A stretch of DNA of 64,000 nucleotides from Gaeumannomyces sp. JS-464 (taxonomy: Eukaryota > Ascomycota > Sordariomycetes > Magnaporthales > Magnaporthaceae): positions 5,270,001-5,334,000 of the forward strand of contig NGZR01000001.1 in the NCBI GenBank assembly GCA_002197995.1, written 5' to 3'. A program made the position numbers and the translations under genes. The notes beneath the pieces are model-generated. The model did not search any database, was not told the DNA's origin, and saw only the letters and a list, made by a program, of their open reading frames with translations. Positions 44,178 to 56,389 of the stretch are shown in pieces. Position 1 is the first letter of the stretch. Each line of letters starts with the position of its first letter.

Positions 44178-46712
44178 GAGCTCGGCAACTGTCCGTGGGG
44201 GACTACATGATGTGGCATGGCCGTGTCAGCCGCGCCAAACACTAATGCCACTTATACTGCCTATTTCGTATCCACTAACCGCATGGAACTCGCTTGTCGG
44301 TTTGAATCGCAAAGTATAAAAAAGACTCGCTTCGATGGATGAAAGACCGGCCGCGCGTGGATATGGAAGTGAATCGCTTCAAAAGGATACAAGAATGAAA
44401 ATGCAGATAAATGCGACCCAGCGCAGAGCGAAGTGAACAGTAGAACGGAAGGAAAAGAAAGAGACCGTTTACTGGGTGCACATGTTGGTGTCGGCGGTGC
44501 TTGTCCTCAACGAAATTTGCGAACGACCAGAAAAGGAACTCGATTGATCCCCGCAAGCCAGTTGCCGTCGAAGAAGAGGAAGAAGAAAGCGCGGGGATGT
44601 TCCAAAGAGAGGGGAGGAGGGAACAAAAAGAGACGCTAGAAGAAAACGGAAAAGGTGCCGCGAGAGCCCTGCTTCTTGAACCCAAGCAAGAGGTTCGTGC
44701 ATATTAGCCGTCAATCTCTCCTCTCTCCACACACACACACACCCACTCGACACTCTCGCCTCTGCGATGCATGGGCTGCAAGGGTGCCAGGGAGGGTTGC
44801 GACTGTCGTCGTGCCCTTGTCAGGGCGGGTGTGGTGCGTGCGCACGTCGGCCGCGGAGCGCGCGCACGACTCGACGAGGGAGCAGGGAAGGTCGAGCCGC
44901 AAGAACCGCAAAGGTATGGATGTGAGGGCTGGATCGTCCTGCCCTATTGGGACTTCCGTGGGCGCTCGGAGCTGGCTGACGAGCATGGAGCGATTGCACC
45001 CCCGTCTTCGAAACGCGGCCAGGGGAGGCTCTGCGGCAACCCCTGCCACAGCCGGCCGCCAGCCAGTGGGCGCGTCGCATTCCACGATGGCCGATGCAGC
45101 GATCAGCGGGGGCGCCGGTGGGGACTGAGACGGCCAAGACTGTTTCGAGGGAGCGTCGATACCACGCTGCCCTCGATCGCGCCCGCTGGCGGCGTCGATT
45201 TTGGGCTCAGCACCAACGGGAAACAAAGGCGCAAGCACGCCGCGATCCACGGGTCCAATGGCGCTTGGCCCTGGGAAGGAGGGGCGATGGCGCGTCGTCG
45301 AGGATAACCGTGGCCGGATCAAAAGCCGCGAAGATGGCAACGGGCAGGGGACGCGCCAACCGACATGACCAACACCCAACATTTGGCTCCCCTGGATCTG
45401 AGAGACGGGGAAATATCGATATCAAGCTGGCCGGGCGACGCCAAGAAGATAGACGACGGACACCGGGTGCGCTGTGGCTCCCCCGCAAATTTCGAGATTT
45501 CGAGATTGAGAGCTGTGGCCGCCACTGCGTCGGCCCGTCAGCGACAAATTGAGCCCAAAAGCTCGGATGGTCCAGGTGCGAATCACGAATCAGGCAGGGG
45601 GGCCCTTGGCACATCTTCTCGAACATTTCTAGCCTGCACCCCCGTCAGGCGCCTGAAGGCCACTAATGCACGCCAGCACCAGGCCGTTTCGCAAATTCAG
45701 CGACTTTCCCAATCCAGGACCCGTCGAGGTGCGAATCCGCTAAGCTCCTGATTGATCTGTGCGTCCTGCGATGGGTTTATTCTGGTCTGGTATAACTACC
45801 GCCTTTGCCCGCACTTGGCAGCCTGTCAACCGCCCATCGCCGTCCCGGGACCGCGCAGATTAAGCATAGAAGCCGATCTTGATGACGGCAGCACTGTGAG
45901 TGCAGGGTTTGCAGGGAATAAGGGAATAAGAAAAACAAATCCCCGAGACAGTCCCCAGCCAAACCAGAGCCCACCATCTGACGATGCCCTCCAGACCCAG
46001 TTCGACTTATGGGCTAACGCAGTTTGGGACATCGTGCTCAGATGGTAGGTGCTCAACCTCAGCTCGTCCAGCGACGCCGAAGGACAACGGGAGCCAAACC
46101 AACGTGATGGATGTGACGTGCTCCTGTTTGGCCTGAAGCTCCCAGCGCACGAGGTCTGCAAAAAAGCCCCTGCGTCCTCCGCGGAGGCCGCCCAGGTGTG
46201 TGGTCGACTCCTCGAGCGATTGGTGAACCACAAGCTAAATGTGGATCCAAACACCTTGAATTCACCCCCTGCCCGTAAGGCGCTTTGACGAAACAACGCA
46301 TTTTTGGAAACATGGTACCTTTTGCCTTCTTTTTTAGCTGGCACGCTGGGACCCGTTAGACTACAGCAATGCATTATCGACTCACCCTGCTGTTGGGCGC
46401 CGAGCCGGACCGGAAGCTTTAATAACCATTCGTGCCGTCCACTATCCCAAAACCTGCCGGCTGGCTGGTCCCTGCGCAGGGCTGTCGACTGCCGGAAGCC
46501 GGGTCACGTGGACGGATTGTCGGCAAGGAACCCAGGTATGGGAGAGACAAAAACCGCACAATGTGCTCAGAAATGCCCTGTTCGGATACGATAAGGTGTA
46601 TTCGAGACCAATTATTGCACGTCACTCCACGCGGCTCCCTTTCCCGCCAAGCTCCCGGGTCTCCACGCATCCAACCAACCCTGCCCGGCTACAAAACAAA
46701 AACACCGACATC
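44178..46712. other. Gene-poor region, 2.5 kb
   Basis: Frames up to 220 codons occur on both strands (44711-45382 minus, 44771-45307 plus) but overlap each other and are Arg/Ala/Pro-rich, as expected from GC-rich non-coding DNA. No motif, so no gene is called. Confidence 0.4.
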
Positions 46713-48752
46713 TCACGGCGATTTTGCCATCGCCGCCTTGACTTCCTCGCCTTTGGTCTGCGCATCGGGCTTGAACTCCTTGAACTTTCTGGCCGGGACG
46801 CCCTTGATGAACATCTCGTCCAGCTCCTCGTACGTCCGCCCGGCCGTTTCGGGCAGGCAGATCCAGATGTAGACGAGCGACAGGACGGCCAGGCCCCCGA
46901 AGATGAAGGCCACCCTGGCGCCGAGGTTGGCCTTGTCGGGGTTGAAGAGGTACGGGAGCACGAAGCTCCAGATCATGCCGAGCAGGTTCTGCGTCGCCAG
47001 GCCGATGGCGATGGTCTTGACGCGCAGGCGCGACGTCGACACCTCGCACAGCACCGTGAACGCCGTGGCCCCGATGGTGACGTTGTACCACCAGCAGTAA
47101 ATCAGGATCAGCGCCACGGTGCCCTTGAGCGCCTCGGGCGTGCCCCAGGCCGCCAGCCCGCCCGTGGCCAGCAGGTTGACGGTGAGGACCAGCAGGCCGT
47201 AAAACGTCAGGTTGCGGCGCCCGACGCGGTCGACGAGGTACCACGACATGACGTTGCCGACGAGCGAGACGGCCTGCTGCACAATCTGCAGCTTGAAGCT
47301 CATCTCGGTGCTGAAGCCGGCCAGCTGCATGTAGTAGGTGAAATACGAGGCCGCGAATACAACGCCCGACAGCATTTGGATGCACAGCGGCGCAATGCTG
47401 ATCACGGTCCGCCGCAAGTTGGACCGCCGAAAGCATTCGGCGTAGGTCGCGCCTTCAGTTTCGCGTGCCACCTCGTCCAGCGTCTGCCGGATCACGGCGA
47501 ACCGCTTCCGGCCCTCTTCGCCCCGGTGGCCCAGCTTGGCCAGGTTGTGGAGCGCCTTGGCCTCTTGGCCCTTGGACGCCAGCCACCAGGGGGATCTGGT
47601 GGGCAAAGCCGCATTTGTCAGTCCGTGCCGTTCTGTGCCTGTGTGTGAACATCCTTTTTTTTTTCCTTTTCCTTTCGGTCTATTCCCACTGCGTACTCCA
47701 CAGCGAGACCGCCACATGTAACCCAAGGCCGTCAAGATCAGAGGAGAAATGCTCCCACTTACTCGGGCATGAAAATGACTCCAATGGTGGCAAAAGCGGC
47801 AAACCCGTACTGCGCGCAGAATACCGCCCTGTACGCCCACCGGCTGGGGATGGTGCCCGTCTCGTTGACGATGAGGGCGGCGACTAGGGGCCCAAGCGTG
47901 TACGACATGGCCGACAGGCAAGTGAAAAGGCCTCGTAGGGCCAGCGGGGTGATCTAGATCGTGGACAAAACCGAATTATTAGTTTCACCCGCCGCTTCCC
48001 TAGCGCTTTTACGAACGGACTTGAAGAGCACACCACGACCACCTTCCAGCCCTGAACGTGTGCTTTTTCTTTTCTTCTCTTTTCTTACCTCTCCTATATA
48101 TGTGATTGTCACAGACGCCAAAGCTCCGGTTGCGAAGCCGTTTAGGAACTTGCCGCCAAAAAACATGGGGTTCGTCGTGGCGACGAACTCCATCGTGATG
48201 GCGGCGTAGGTAATGACGAGGGCTACTACGATGACAGCTCGGCGTCCCAGCCAGTCGGCCAAAGCACCGCAGCCCAGAGAGCCAATCACGGCGCTGCAGA
48301 GATCGGTTAGAGAAGCAATTCACACCATGTCGGATCGCTTTTTGCCGCACAATGAACTCGAGAGCACCCGCGCCAAAGGTCTAGCCAGGAACAAGTCAAA
48401 AAAGGGTGACGACTTACGATGCGACGGGAGCGCCGCTGAACGCGGCCTGCCACTCCGCGGGCAGGACGTAGCCTCCCTCGAAGGCGTTGCCAAAGTCCTT
48501 GCGGAACTCGGGTATGCCGAGGATGTTCCCAGACGCTTGGTTTTCGAAGCTTACAAGCAAAACACACCAAACGGCGTAGACGCACCAAAAGCAAGACACG
48601 GGGTAGCGCCGCAGCGACGCGAGCTTGCCGAGGTCGTGCTCCTCCTGGTTCCCCAGGTGCGCGAGCTGCTTGTCCTCGAGCGCCGTGCCGTGGCCGTCGA
48701 TGTGCTGCGCCTCGACGCCGCCGCCGGCCTTGGCCTCGTCAGCCGAACCCAT
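46713..48752 (-). CDS. MFS sugar transporter (alpha-glucoside/maltose permease-like)
   Basis: Proton-coupled sugar symporter of the plasma membrane. Four exons on the minus strand: 48752-48418, 48293-48089, 47953-47763 and 47595-46713, all with GT-AG ends. The start MGSADEAKAGGG is chosen over an upstream in-frame ATG because it begins the usual hydrophilic N-terminus. Sugar-porter signatures are present: GALADWLGRRAVI after helix 2, MPESPWWLA split across the last intron (PESPRW type), YLVDRVGRRNLTFYG, and the C-terminal LPETAGRTYEELDEMF. Central motifs such as CWWYNVTIGATAFTVLCEV are typical of fungal MAL-type permeases. It lies at one end of the putative catabolic cluster, beside the polyol dehydrogenase and in the same orientation. 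Confidence 0.9.
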
Positions 48753-49633
48753 CTTTGTTCTGGCTCCCTTGTTGGTCGGTTCGCGTCCTCGGCTGGGCCT
48801 AAAAGAGTGCCTAATCCCGGTCAATGCGGACTGCTTGCAAAAGCAAGTGATAGCAGATGATCAAGGGACAATCGCTGCCTCCGTCACCGCACACCTAGGT
48901 AACTAACGTGCCATAGTCGCCGCTTTAAGTATTCTCCCACATCCCAGCCATCACTCCATGGTCACCGCGTGCCTCCCCGAGGCTGCAAGCCGGCCTCCCC
49001 GGCAGCTGGGATCCTTGTTGCCCTGCTGGATCATCTCCAAAAACAATCAAAATTTCTGCGGAGAACAGCCCGAGCCCCGGGGTTTCTCCGGGGCTCTTTG
49101 CGGGGAGCCCTCAGCTGGGCCAATGGGGACGCCCGCAGGAAGTTGGATATTGCGGGGGAAACTGGGTCGCTGCGGGGGGAGAGGCCATTCCCTAGGGAAA
49201 ATAACGTGTTCGTGACAGCGAGGCGGTCGTGGCTCTGGGGGTGCCTAAAATTCCCTCTTGCGGCATATCGTAGGGAGACGACGGGCGAGCGGCTGAAATT
49301 ATTGCAGGCTAGCTTGATCTTCATCCATGCTTACCGAGGTCGGTCGCCAGCAGTTGTTATTACGCTGTCGTCGATCGGTTCCACATCACATGAAGCTCCT
49401 AGCTTGCCAGCAAAGGCAAGTATTTCGAGGTCTATCTCGCCAATGTCCTGAGAACACATCCATCACTATGGCTTTGAAGGCGACGGGATACAAATGGGGC
49501 ATTTGCTTGTGAGAAGATGTCAAATATGATAGTAAGATCCGGGAGAATCAAGTCCATAACCCGTCTTTTTACAATGCCAGAACAAGGACATAAATTTCCT
49601 CAAGTCGGACGACCCCATATCCGTCCGATCTTC
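48753..49633. other. Intergenic region
   Basis: No gene is supported. It holds the transporter promoter on the left and the 3' flank of the dehydrogenase on the right. Confidence 0.5.
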
Positions 49634-50987
49634 TCAAGGCTTGTCGGACGCGTCGGCGTAGAGGTGACAAATATCAGTCTCGTCCACGATCTGGACCTTC
49701 ATGCTTCCGTTGCGGGGGTCCGAAGACAGAACTAGACCGTCCATGGCCTTCTCGAGAGGAAAGACGTGCGTGATCAGCTTCTTGAGATCGAGGATACCAC
49801 CTGCCATGCAGGCAATCCCCGCCGGCCACGTGTCGCGGTACCTGTTGATGAACCGGAGGTCGATCTAGAAACGGTATTTTTTAGTCACATTACCAGACTC
49901 CTTCGGTGTTTGCGAAAACGGGAAGAATGCTCACTTCGGCCAGCGACAAGTGCATAAACGGCAAATTATTCATCACCTCCTTCCCGACCCCAATCACAAC
50001 CACCACCCCTCCCCTCCTCGCCGTGAACGCGGCCGTGCAGACGCTGCTCTCGACGCCCGTGCACTCGAGCACGGCCGGCGGCGCCGCGTACTCGTCCGCG
50101 TCGGCGCCGAGCAGCCTCCTCACCCCGCGCGCGTTCTCCTCGGGCGTCGCCGCGGGGTCGACGAGGTACGTCGTGCAGGACGGCACCAGCTCCTTCGCGA
50201 ACTCGAGCCGCCCGGCCTCGACGTCGGTGATGACGAGCGGGTGCGCGCCCGACGCCCGCGCCGCCGCCAGCGCGATGAGGCCGATGGGCCCCGCGCCGCA
50301 CACCACGGCGGGCCGGCCCAGGCTCAGCCGCGCCGTGCGGATGCCGTGCAGCACCACGCTGAGCGGCTCGAGGAGCGCGCCCTCGGCGTACGAGATGTTG
50401 TCGGGCAGTCGGTGCAGCCACTTGGCCGGGTGGATCTTGTATCTTTGCAGCGTCCCGTGGTAGGGGTACACGCCGGCGAACTGGACGTCCTCGCAGAGAT
50501 TATACCGGCCTTCTTGGCACAGGAAACAGTTGTCGCAAGGCACACCCGGCTCGACGGCCACTCGGTCACCTGTTGTCGGTTTTTTTTTTGTCAGTAGATC
50601 TCAGTGCTCTGTGATATGATCCCCCGCCAGGAGCATACAAACCGGTCTTGAGGTTCTTGACGCCCTCGCCGCATTTTAAAACAACGCCGGCGGCTTCATG
50701 GCCGAGGATGCAGTCGCCCTCAACCACCAGGGTGCCTATACGGCCGGTCTTCCAAAAATGGACATCTGACCTGGACCGGTTGCATAGGTGATTAACATCG
50801 GCAAAGAAACCCGACTGGATTTTCGAGTCTGCACTTACCCGCAGATTCCCGTAGCCTTGACATGGATCAGGACCTCTCCAGGCCCGGGGAACGGAACTGG
50901 CGCCTCGACCTGCTTCAGCTGGTGGTCTGCGGTCACCTGAAGTGAGGGGTTCGGCAGCAGGGCAGGGTCCTGTTTAGGCTGAGCCAT
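49634..50987 (-). CDS. Zinc medium-chain dehydrogenase, L-arabinitol 4-dehydrogenase-like
   Basis: NAD-dependent polyol dehydrogenase, probably oxidising L-arabinitol or a related pentitol in the cytosol. Four exons, 50987-50839, 50770-50643, 50569-49935 and 49864-49634, give 380 aa, the normal family length. The catalytic zinc site is recognisable: GICGSDVHFWK (split by intron 1) and GHEAAGVV. The four-Cys structural zinc lobe is PCDNCFLCQEGRYNLC. Before it is GDRVAVEPG, and after it VQFAGVYPYHGTLQRY and GALLEPLSV, all strongly like fungal LAD enzymes. The Rossmann motif is CGAGPIGLIAL. Xylitol and sorbitol dehydrogenases are close relatives, so the exact substrate is not fixed by sequence. 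The neighbours (two sugar transporters, a transketolase, regulators) support a pentose or pentitol role. Confidence 0.88.
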
Positions 50988-51293
50988 CGTGTGCTGACGT
51001 GCCTTGGAGGCCGAACGAGGCGGTAGCTGTGAAAGTAGTATTGGCGAACACCAACTCGGTAGGCTGGACACGCAAATCGGGTTTCGTCTGCCGAGGCCTG
51101 GCTTTGGTCACCAGCTATTCTATGTATGTGGAAGCTATGCTGTTCCAGCACTGTGGACCAGTTCGTTAGTGAAGCAGGGTCTGTCGGTAGTGGTTATGAT
51201 TCCCTAATTGGGCAAGATCTGGACGCATCTAGCCTCCCACACGTGGGCCCTGTTCCCCGCATTCGCATCTCGTCCGTACCACCCATAGACAAT
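50988..51293. other. Short intergenic spacer
   Basis: About 300 bp between the dehydrogenase start and the end of the DUF1593 gene, both on the minus strand. It presumably contains the dehydrogenase promoter; no clear TATA box seen. Confidence 0.5.
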
Positions 51294-52898
51294 TCATGAC
51301 TGGCTTTCCACAATCGCCTTCATGGCATCCCCCACAGCCTCGGCCCCGCCGCCGCCGCCCTTCAGCTCCTTGTTGGTGGCCTGGATCATGATCCTCCTGT
51401 ACGTCGTCAGCGCCGGCGTCCCGCTGTCCGTCACCTCCAGGATCAGGTGCAGCAGCTGGCCCTTGGCCATGGCCTCGCGGCTGATGAGGTGCACGCAGCA
51501 CTTGTCCGCCGGCGGCAGCGTCACCTCGACCACCCGGCCCTCCTCGTCCACCCTCCGGATCCCCAGCTCCTCGACCTCAAAGTGCGTCGCCCACTGCGTC
51601 GCGCTGGGCTCGCGGTAGTGCCACCACTTGAACGTCAACCCGTCGCCCTCGTCCGGGTCGTACGACCTGCTCGCGTCCACGGTCAGGGTGGTGCCAGCCT
51701 CGGCCTCGAGCAGCACCGGCGCCGGCCCGGTATCGTCGCCAATGTACACGACGGGCGCGTGATTCGCGCCGCCAAAGTCCGGGGCCATGCTCCAGCGGAT
51801 GCGCGCCGCAAAGTCGTTCTGGAAGGCGTCGCGCCACCGCCACACTGTGGCCTGGTTCGACGTGTGCTTGCGCCCGTCCTTGCCGACCACCACGTCGGCC
51901 ACGTCGGCGTAGTGGCCGCTCGCCCGCTGGCCCCCGTCCACGAGCCCGTACCGGCCGCCCCAGGACCCGTACTCGGGGTGCTCCGGGACGCCAAGGCCAT
52001 TCTGGATGAGGTAGAGGAAGGTCGGGGTGTCGCCCTCGGGATGAACATGTAGTCCGGGTACGCGCCGCCGAGGGGCCCGATCTGGATGTTGTCGCGGATC
52101 CACTCCTTGGTCACCTTGTCAAAGTCGGGCCCTCCCGCGTCGAATCCGTAGTAGCGGTCGCCCGAGATGCCCGTCCAGGCGGCCATGCCGTACTGGTTCC
52201 AGGCGTGGACGGACGCGATGTAGAAGACGTCCGGGAACTGCGCGCGGATCCAGCCCGCGCTGTCGTCCTGGTCCGAGATGGCGTACACGCGCACGCGGGC
52301 GCGAAGTGCCGCGGCGTCGCCGGCTGAGTGTGCGTTGCGGATCGCCAGGAGCGCCTGCGCGAGCACGTTGGCGCCGCCCCAGCAGAGCACCCAGAGGGGC
52401 CGGTCCGAGGCTGCCTCGATCCGCGAGACGAGCAGCTTGGCGCCCTCGCTTATGGGGATGTCGTCGCCTACGGCTGCCATGCCATATACCTACAGCGGGA
52501 AAAGGTGACTCTCAGAACATGCTTTTTCATATTATGTGACTCCAGATTTGGCCGTGATGAGAAATACACGGGGTAGGGGGGCTTACAGGAGGCCCAGATC
52601 GCAAAAGACTGCGGACTTGCTCGGCGCTTGGATAGGGAAAGTCGGGATGGGTGTGCTTATTTAGGTTGTCCACGGCGCCGGCGTAGGCATCGATAATCTT
52701 GATCATGTCCTGTGGACAGACCTTTGTTCTCATCCATGTCGAGGTGCAGGCCACGAGACCCTCCGTCTCGAACTGGTTCGAGTAGAGCAGATAGCGGCAG
52801 AGGGATTCGGCATCGTCGGGTTCGTTTGAGATATCTGAAATAATGAATACTCGCGGCTTGGACGGGTAAGTCTGGAGGCGGCTCGTGGCTGAAGCCAT
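51294..52898 (-). CDS. Sde182/DUF1593 protein with nucleoside-hydrolase-like domain
   Basis: Exon 1 is 52898-52587 and exon 2 runs from 52489 to the stop at 51294. The N-terminal domain has FIISDISNEPDDAESLCRYL, resembling the metal-binding Asp loop of nucleoside hydrolases (DxDxxxDDA type), then WVLCWGGANVLAQAL and FYIASVHAWNQYG, typical of DUF1593 (Sde182 nucleoside-hydrolase-like). The C-terminal part, with VDASRSYDPDEGDGLTFKWW, is a beta-sandwich of the Sde182 C-terminal type. There is no signal peptide, so it is probably cytosolic. One frame change lies near 52045, where an extra C in the CCC before GAGGGCGAC restores YMFI-P-EGDTPTFLYL. The enzymatic activity of this family is poorly known. 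Its place in a sugar cluster suggests hydrolysis of a glycoside or nucleoside that feeds the pentose steps. Confidence 0.8.
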
Positions 52899-53423
52899 TC
52901 TGGCGCCGGGGTTCGTGCGGAGGCGTGAGAATACTGGGAGGCTTTGTTTTGTGTGATAACTGGTTCAAAGGCTTCCAGCCAGTGGTTGTTAGGCGTTGAT
53001 GTGTTGTAAATCTTCAGCCACGAGGTCATTGCTCAACACTGCGGCTTATACCTGACTGGGAATCTCCCTGGCCGACGTCACTGCCGCATCCTAGTTTTGC
53101 CCAGTGCAGCTGAGGGGAATGCGGGGATGAAGATGGAGTATTGCAGGGTGCGGTGGAGATAATACAGCGTGGTCGGGATAAAAAACAAAAAAAAATAAAA
53201 ATCTTTGGCATTGGGCCATCCCTGGTGAAGTCCGGCTATTGCCTGTTTGGGATACTGGAAGCGCTCCCCGTGGGGAACAGGATGGACTGCAGGCAATGTT
53301 GGGGTAGTGGATATGTCCCCTCGGACAACTTGGCGAGGTCGGATTGTTTGTGTAAATTGCCATTCAGCACATGCGTTTTTCAGAATGCATAGATCCCTGC
53401 GAATTTAGTAGTAGCCTACCCAT
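52899..53423. other. Intergenic region
   Basis: No gene seen. Short frames near 53026-53392 lack any motif. The promoter of the DUF1593 gene should lie here. Confidence 0.5.
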
Positions 53424-55866
53424 CTACAAATCCACATATTCGCCACGAAGGTACTCCCCGTTCTTGAGCCCAGCCAGGTAGCCAACGACCTTCTCAGCCA
53501 AGGGGCCGGTCTCGTATCCAAAGAACTTGTAGGCAGCCGGCCCGGGCAGCGAGTGGCCGAAGCGGCGCAGGCAGATGCCCGCGTCCGCGTAGCGCTCCCA
53601 GCCTTGCGGCGCGTACGGCTCGATGACGACGGCGGGGGCCCCGCCGTCGCCGTGCCTACGCAGCGTCCCGCGCCGGTACCCGACGGGCTGCTCGTCAAAG
53701 AGCCGCCAGCAGGGGAAGCTGACGACGCGCGCGCGCACCCCGTGCCTCGCCGCCAGCTCCGCCGCCACGTCGAGCGCCAGCGTCAGCTCGGCGCCTACGC
53801 CGAGCAGCGTCAGGTCCGCGGCGCCGTCGTCGACCTCTTGAACCGCGTACGCGCCCTTCTCCACGCCGTCCCGCCTGGTCCGCGGCGTCAGCTGCGGCAG
53901 CTTGTGCCGCGACGTGGACACGATGGTGGGCCGCGAGCGCTCCCGGATCGCCACCTCCCACGCGCCGGCCGTCTCCTCGCTGTCGGCGGGGCGGATATAC
54001 AGCAGGTTCGGCGTGGCGCGGAACAGGGCCGCCAGCTCGATGGGCTGGTGCGTGGGGCCGTCCTCGCCCATGCCGATCGAGTCGTGCGTGGCGGCGTGTA
54101 TGACCTGGAGGCGCTGGAGCGCTCCCATGCGGACTGCGGGGGCCGCGTACAGGTAGAACATGAAGAAGGACGACGTGACGGGAACAAAGGTCCCCGGGTT
54201 GTAGGCGGCGATGCCGTTGGATATGGCGCACATGGCATGCTCGCGGACGCCGTAGTGGATATAGCGTCCCGTGTATGAACCGTTGATACCGCAGGCGGGC
54301 CGTACGTCTGGCTAAGATTTTTTCACTGGCGTCAGTATGCGACATTGAAAATGAGCCAGGGAATCAAGGACGCTTGTCACTCACGTTTTGAAAGTCCTCC
54401 TTGCCATCCCACGCCATGTGCACCGACGGCGAGAGGTCTGCAGTGCCAACCATGAAACAGTTGAGCTCCTTAGCAATAGGGTTGAGAACAAGCCCCGACG
54501 AGGCCCTCGTGGGCGTCGGCTTGTCCGGGAACGCGGCGGGGATATGGTCTCTCCAGTTGGCCGGCAGGTTTCCCCGAACCCTCCGCCTGAACTCCGAAGC
54601 CAGATCGGGGTGCTCCGTCGCATACTGGTCCACGAGCGACGCCCACTCAGCCACCAGTGCGTCGCCCCGTCTCGGTAGGTCCGCGAAGAAGTCGCGGACG
54701 GTCTCGCTGATGACGAAGTGCTGATCCGGATCGAACCCGTTCGCCCGTTTCATGTTGGCCACGTCCTCTTTCCCAAATGCTTGTCCGTGGGCATCGGCCG
54801 TCCCCGCTACTGCACTCCCGAGCCCAATGACTGTGCGCACGTTGATGAAGGTCGGCTTCCCGTCCTGGGACCGGCGCGAATCCTCGAGTGCCTTGACCAG
54901 TCCCTCGACGTCGTAACATCCATCCTCCACATCGACGACTCGCCAGCCACATGCCTTCATCTTGGCGTTGACATCCTCCGAGTTTGTGAGGTCTACCGAG
55001 CCGTCGCAGGTGATCTGGTTGTTGTCGTATATGATTGTAAGGTTGTCGAGGCGTAGATGCCCTGCCAGTGATATGGCTTCGAGGGCCACGCCCTCCTGAA
55101 GGCAGGCATCGCCGATCATGCACCAAACGTGGTTCGAGACGACGGGGAATCCCGGGCGGTTGTAGGTGGCAGCGAGATTCTTTGTTGCGATCGCGAGGCC
55201 CACGGCGTTGGCAACACCTTGGCCCAGGGGCCCTGTCGTAACCTCGATGCCCTCGTGCTCAATCTCGGGATGCCCGGGGCACAGGGCATCAACGCGTTCC
55301 GAATGGTAGGACTTGAGCTGGTCGAAGGTCATGGCCTTGTAGCCGCTGAGGTGGAGGAAGATGTACTGGAAGATGCATGTGTGGCCTGCGTTGGACTCTC
55401 AGCAATGTCCATAGTGGGTTTTCCGGTGTAGACGACATATGTTCTGTGGCACATGCATTGATCTAGTTGGAGGCAAGCGGAAGGCGGGAAACGTACCGTT
55501 GGACAGGACGAAGCGATCGCGGTTGAAGTAGTCGGGACTGTGAGGTGCATATTTCATGACATATCTCCAGAGGGCGACGCCAATGGCGGCCATACCTATG
55601 GCGCCGCTAATGTGCGAAAATAGTACATGTCAGCGAAATTGCTCAGGGGAGAAGACATGGTGAATGTATGCCACCGTCCTTGCAGCTTTCAGCCTCTGTT
55701 CTTACCCCGGATGGCCACCGCCGAACTGCTGGCACAGGTCGGCGACAAGTAACCGGATGATTTTGAGAACTATGTCGTGATCCTTGGATCGAATAGCCAA
55801 CGTCTCGCGCGTGACGTTTCCATCGTTATCAGTGCCCTGTGGCAATTCAGTCCTTCCTGGTGCCAT
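53424..55866 (-). CDS. Transketolase-family enzyme (transketolase or dihydroxyacetone synthase)
   Basis: Thiamine-diphosphate enzyme transferring two-carbon ketol units. Four exons are visible: the N-terminal exon from ATG at 55866 (MAPGRTELPQGTDN) reaching QQFGGGHPG near 55706; a second with IGMAAIGVALWRYVM and FVLSNG; a long third from HTCIFQYIFLHLSGY (about 55385) to GKEDFQN near 54386; and a final one from PDVRPACGIN to the stop at 53424. The ThDP motif is WCMIGDACLQEG...YDNNQIT (normally GDG...NN). The pyrimidine domain has YGVREHAM and SFFMFYLYAAPAVRMGAL, and THDSIGMGEDGPTHQPIE is diagnostic of the family. The C-terminus is EYVDL, not a standard peroxisomal PTS1, so it is probably cytosolic, unlike the peroxisomal dihydroxyacetone synthase of methylotrophic yeasts. 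It may be a cluster-specific paralogue for pentose phosphate rearrangement. Confidence 0.9.
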
Positions 55867-56389
55867 TGCTTGTTCTCGAAATTGTATGGTCGAATTTCAC
55901 GCAAGCTCCTTCGAGTCCACACTCGGCTTTCCTGCTGTGCAACTGTCGTGAGCTCCTGGGCGTCAGAAATTTTTTACGCGGTTGAAGATAATATCAACAA
56001 CCGGAAGACGCCTAGCTCTTGGAGAGGCGGATAGAGAAACACGCGAGGTACCGTCCCCGTACCTCCCTATGTTATCGCCATCGCCGGCGGCGGGATCCTT
56101 TGGCCGCCAGAGGGATTGATCTGGGCGGCTACGACTACCCGATTGGGAAAGTCCTCATATCGGAGAGGGCGCCGAGAGCTGAGGGGTCACGCGCCCCACA
56201 CGCCAACACAGGACCCCAGTCGTGTCGTGTTGTCTGCAGTTTCGATGGATCAAGTCTCGCCGTTGCCAGACTTTCCCAGACACGCAAAAACAGCCCCGAA
56301 ATCCAGCAATTTCCGAATGCAGCCGAGTGCATGCCCCCGTTCTCCCCTCCGCAGCGCCTCCACACGAACACCGAGGGTCCGTGGCGCAC
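55867..56389. promoter_or_regulatory. Divergent promoter region, transketolase / Zn2Cys6 factor
   Basis: A 523-bp spacer separates the start of the transketolase gene (minus) from that of the Zn2Cys6 factor (plus). Such a layout is often used for co-regulation. A CGGCGG cluster lies near 56086-56091, where a zinc-cluster protein could bind; this is suggestive only. Confidence 0.4.

Noticed and set aside
44711..45382. 223-aa minus-strand frame in the gap after the membrane protein
   Set aside because: Overlaps an equally long plus-strand frame; composition is Arg/Pro/Ala-rich, with no motif or splice support.
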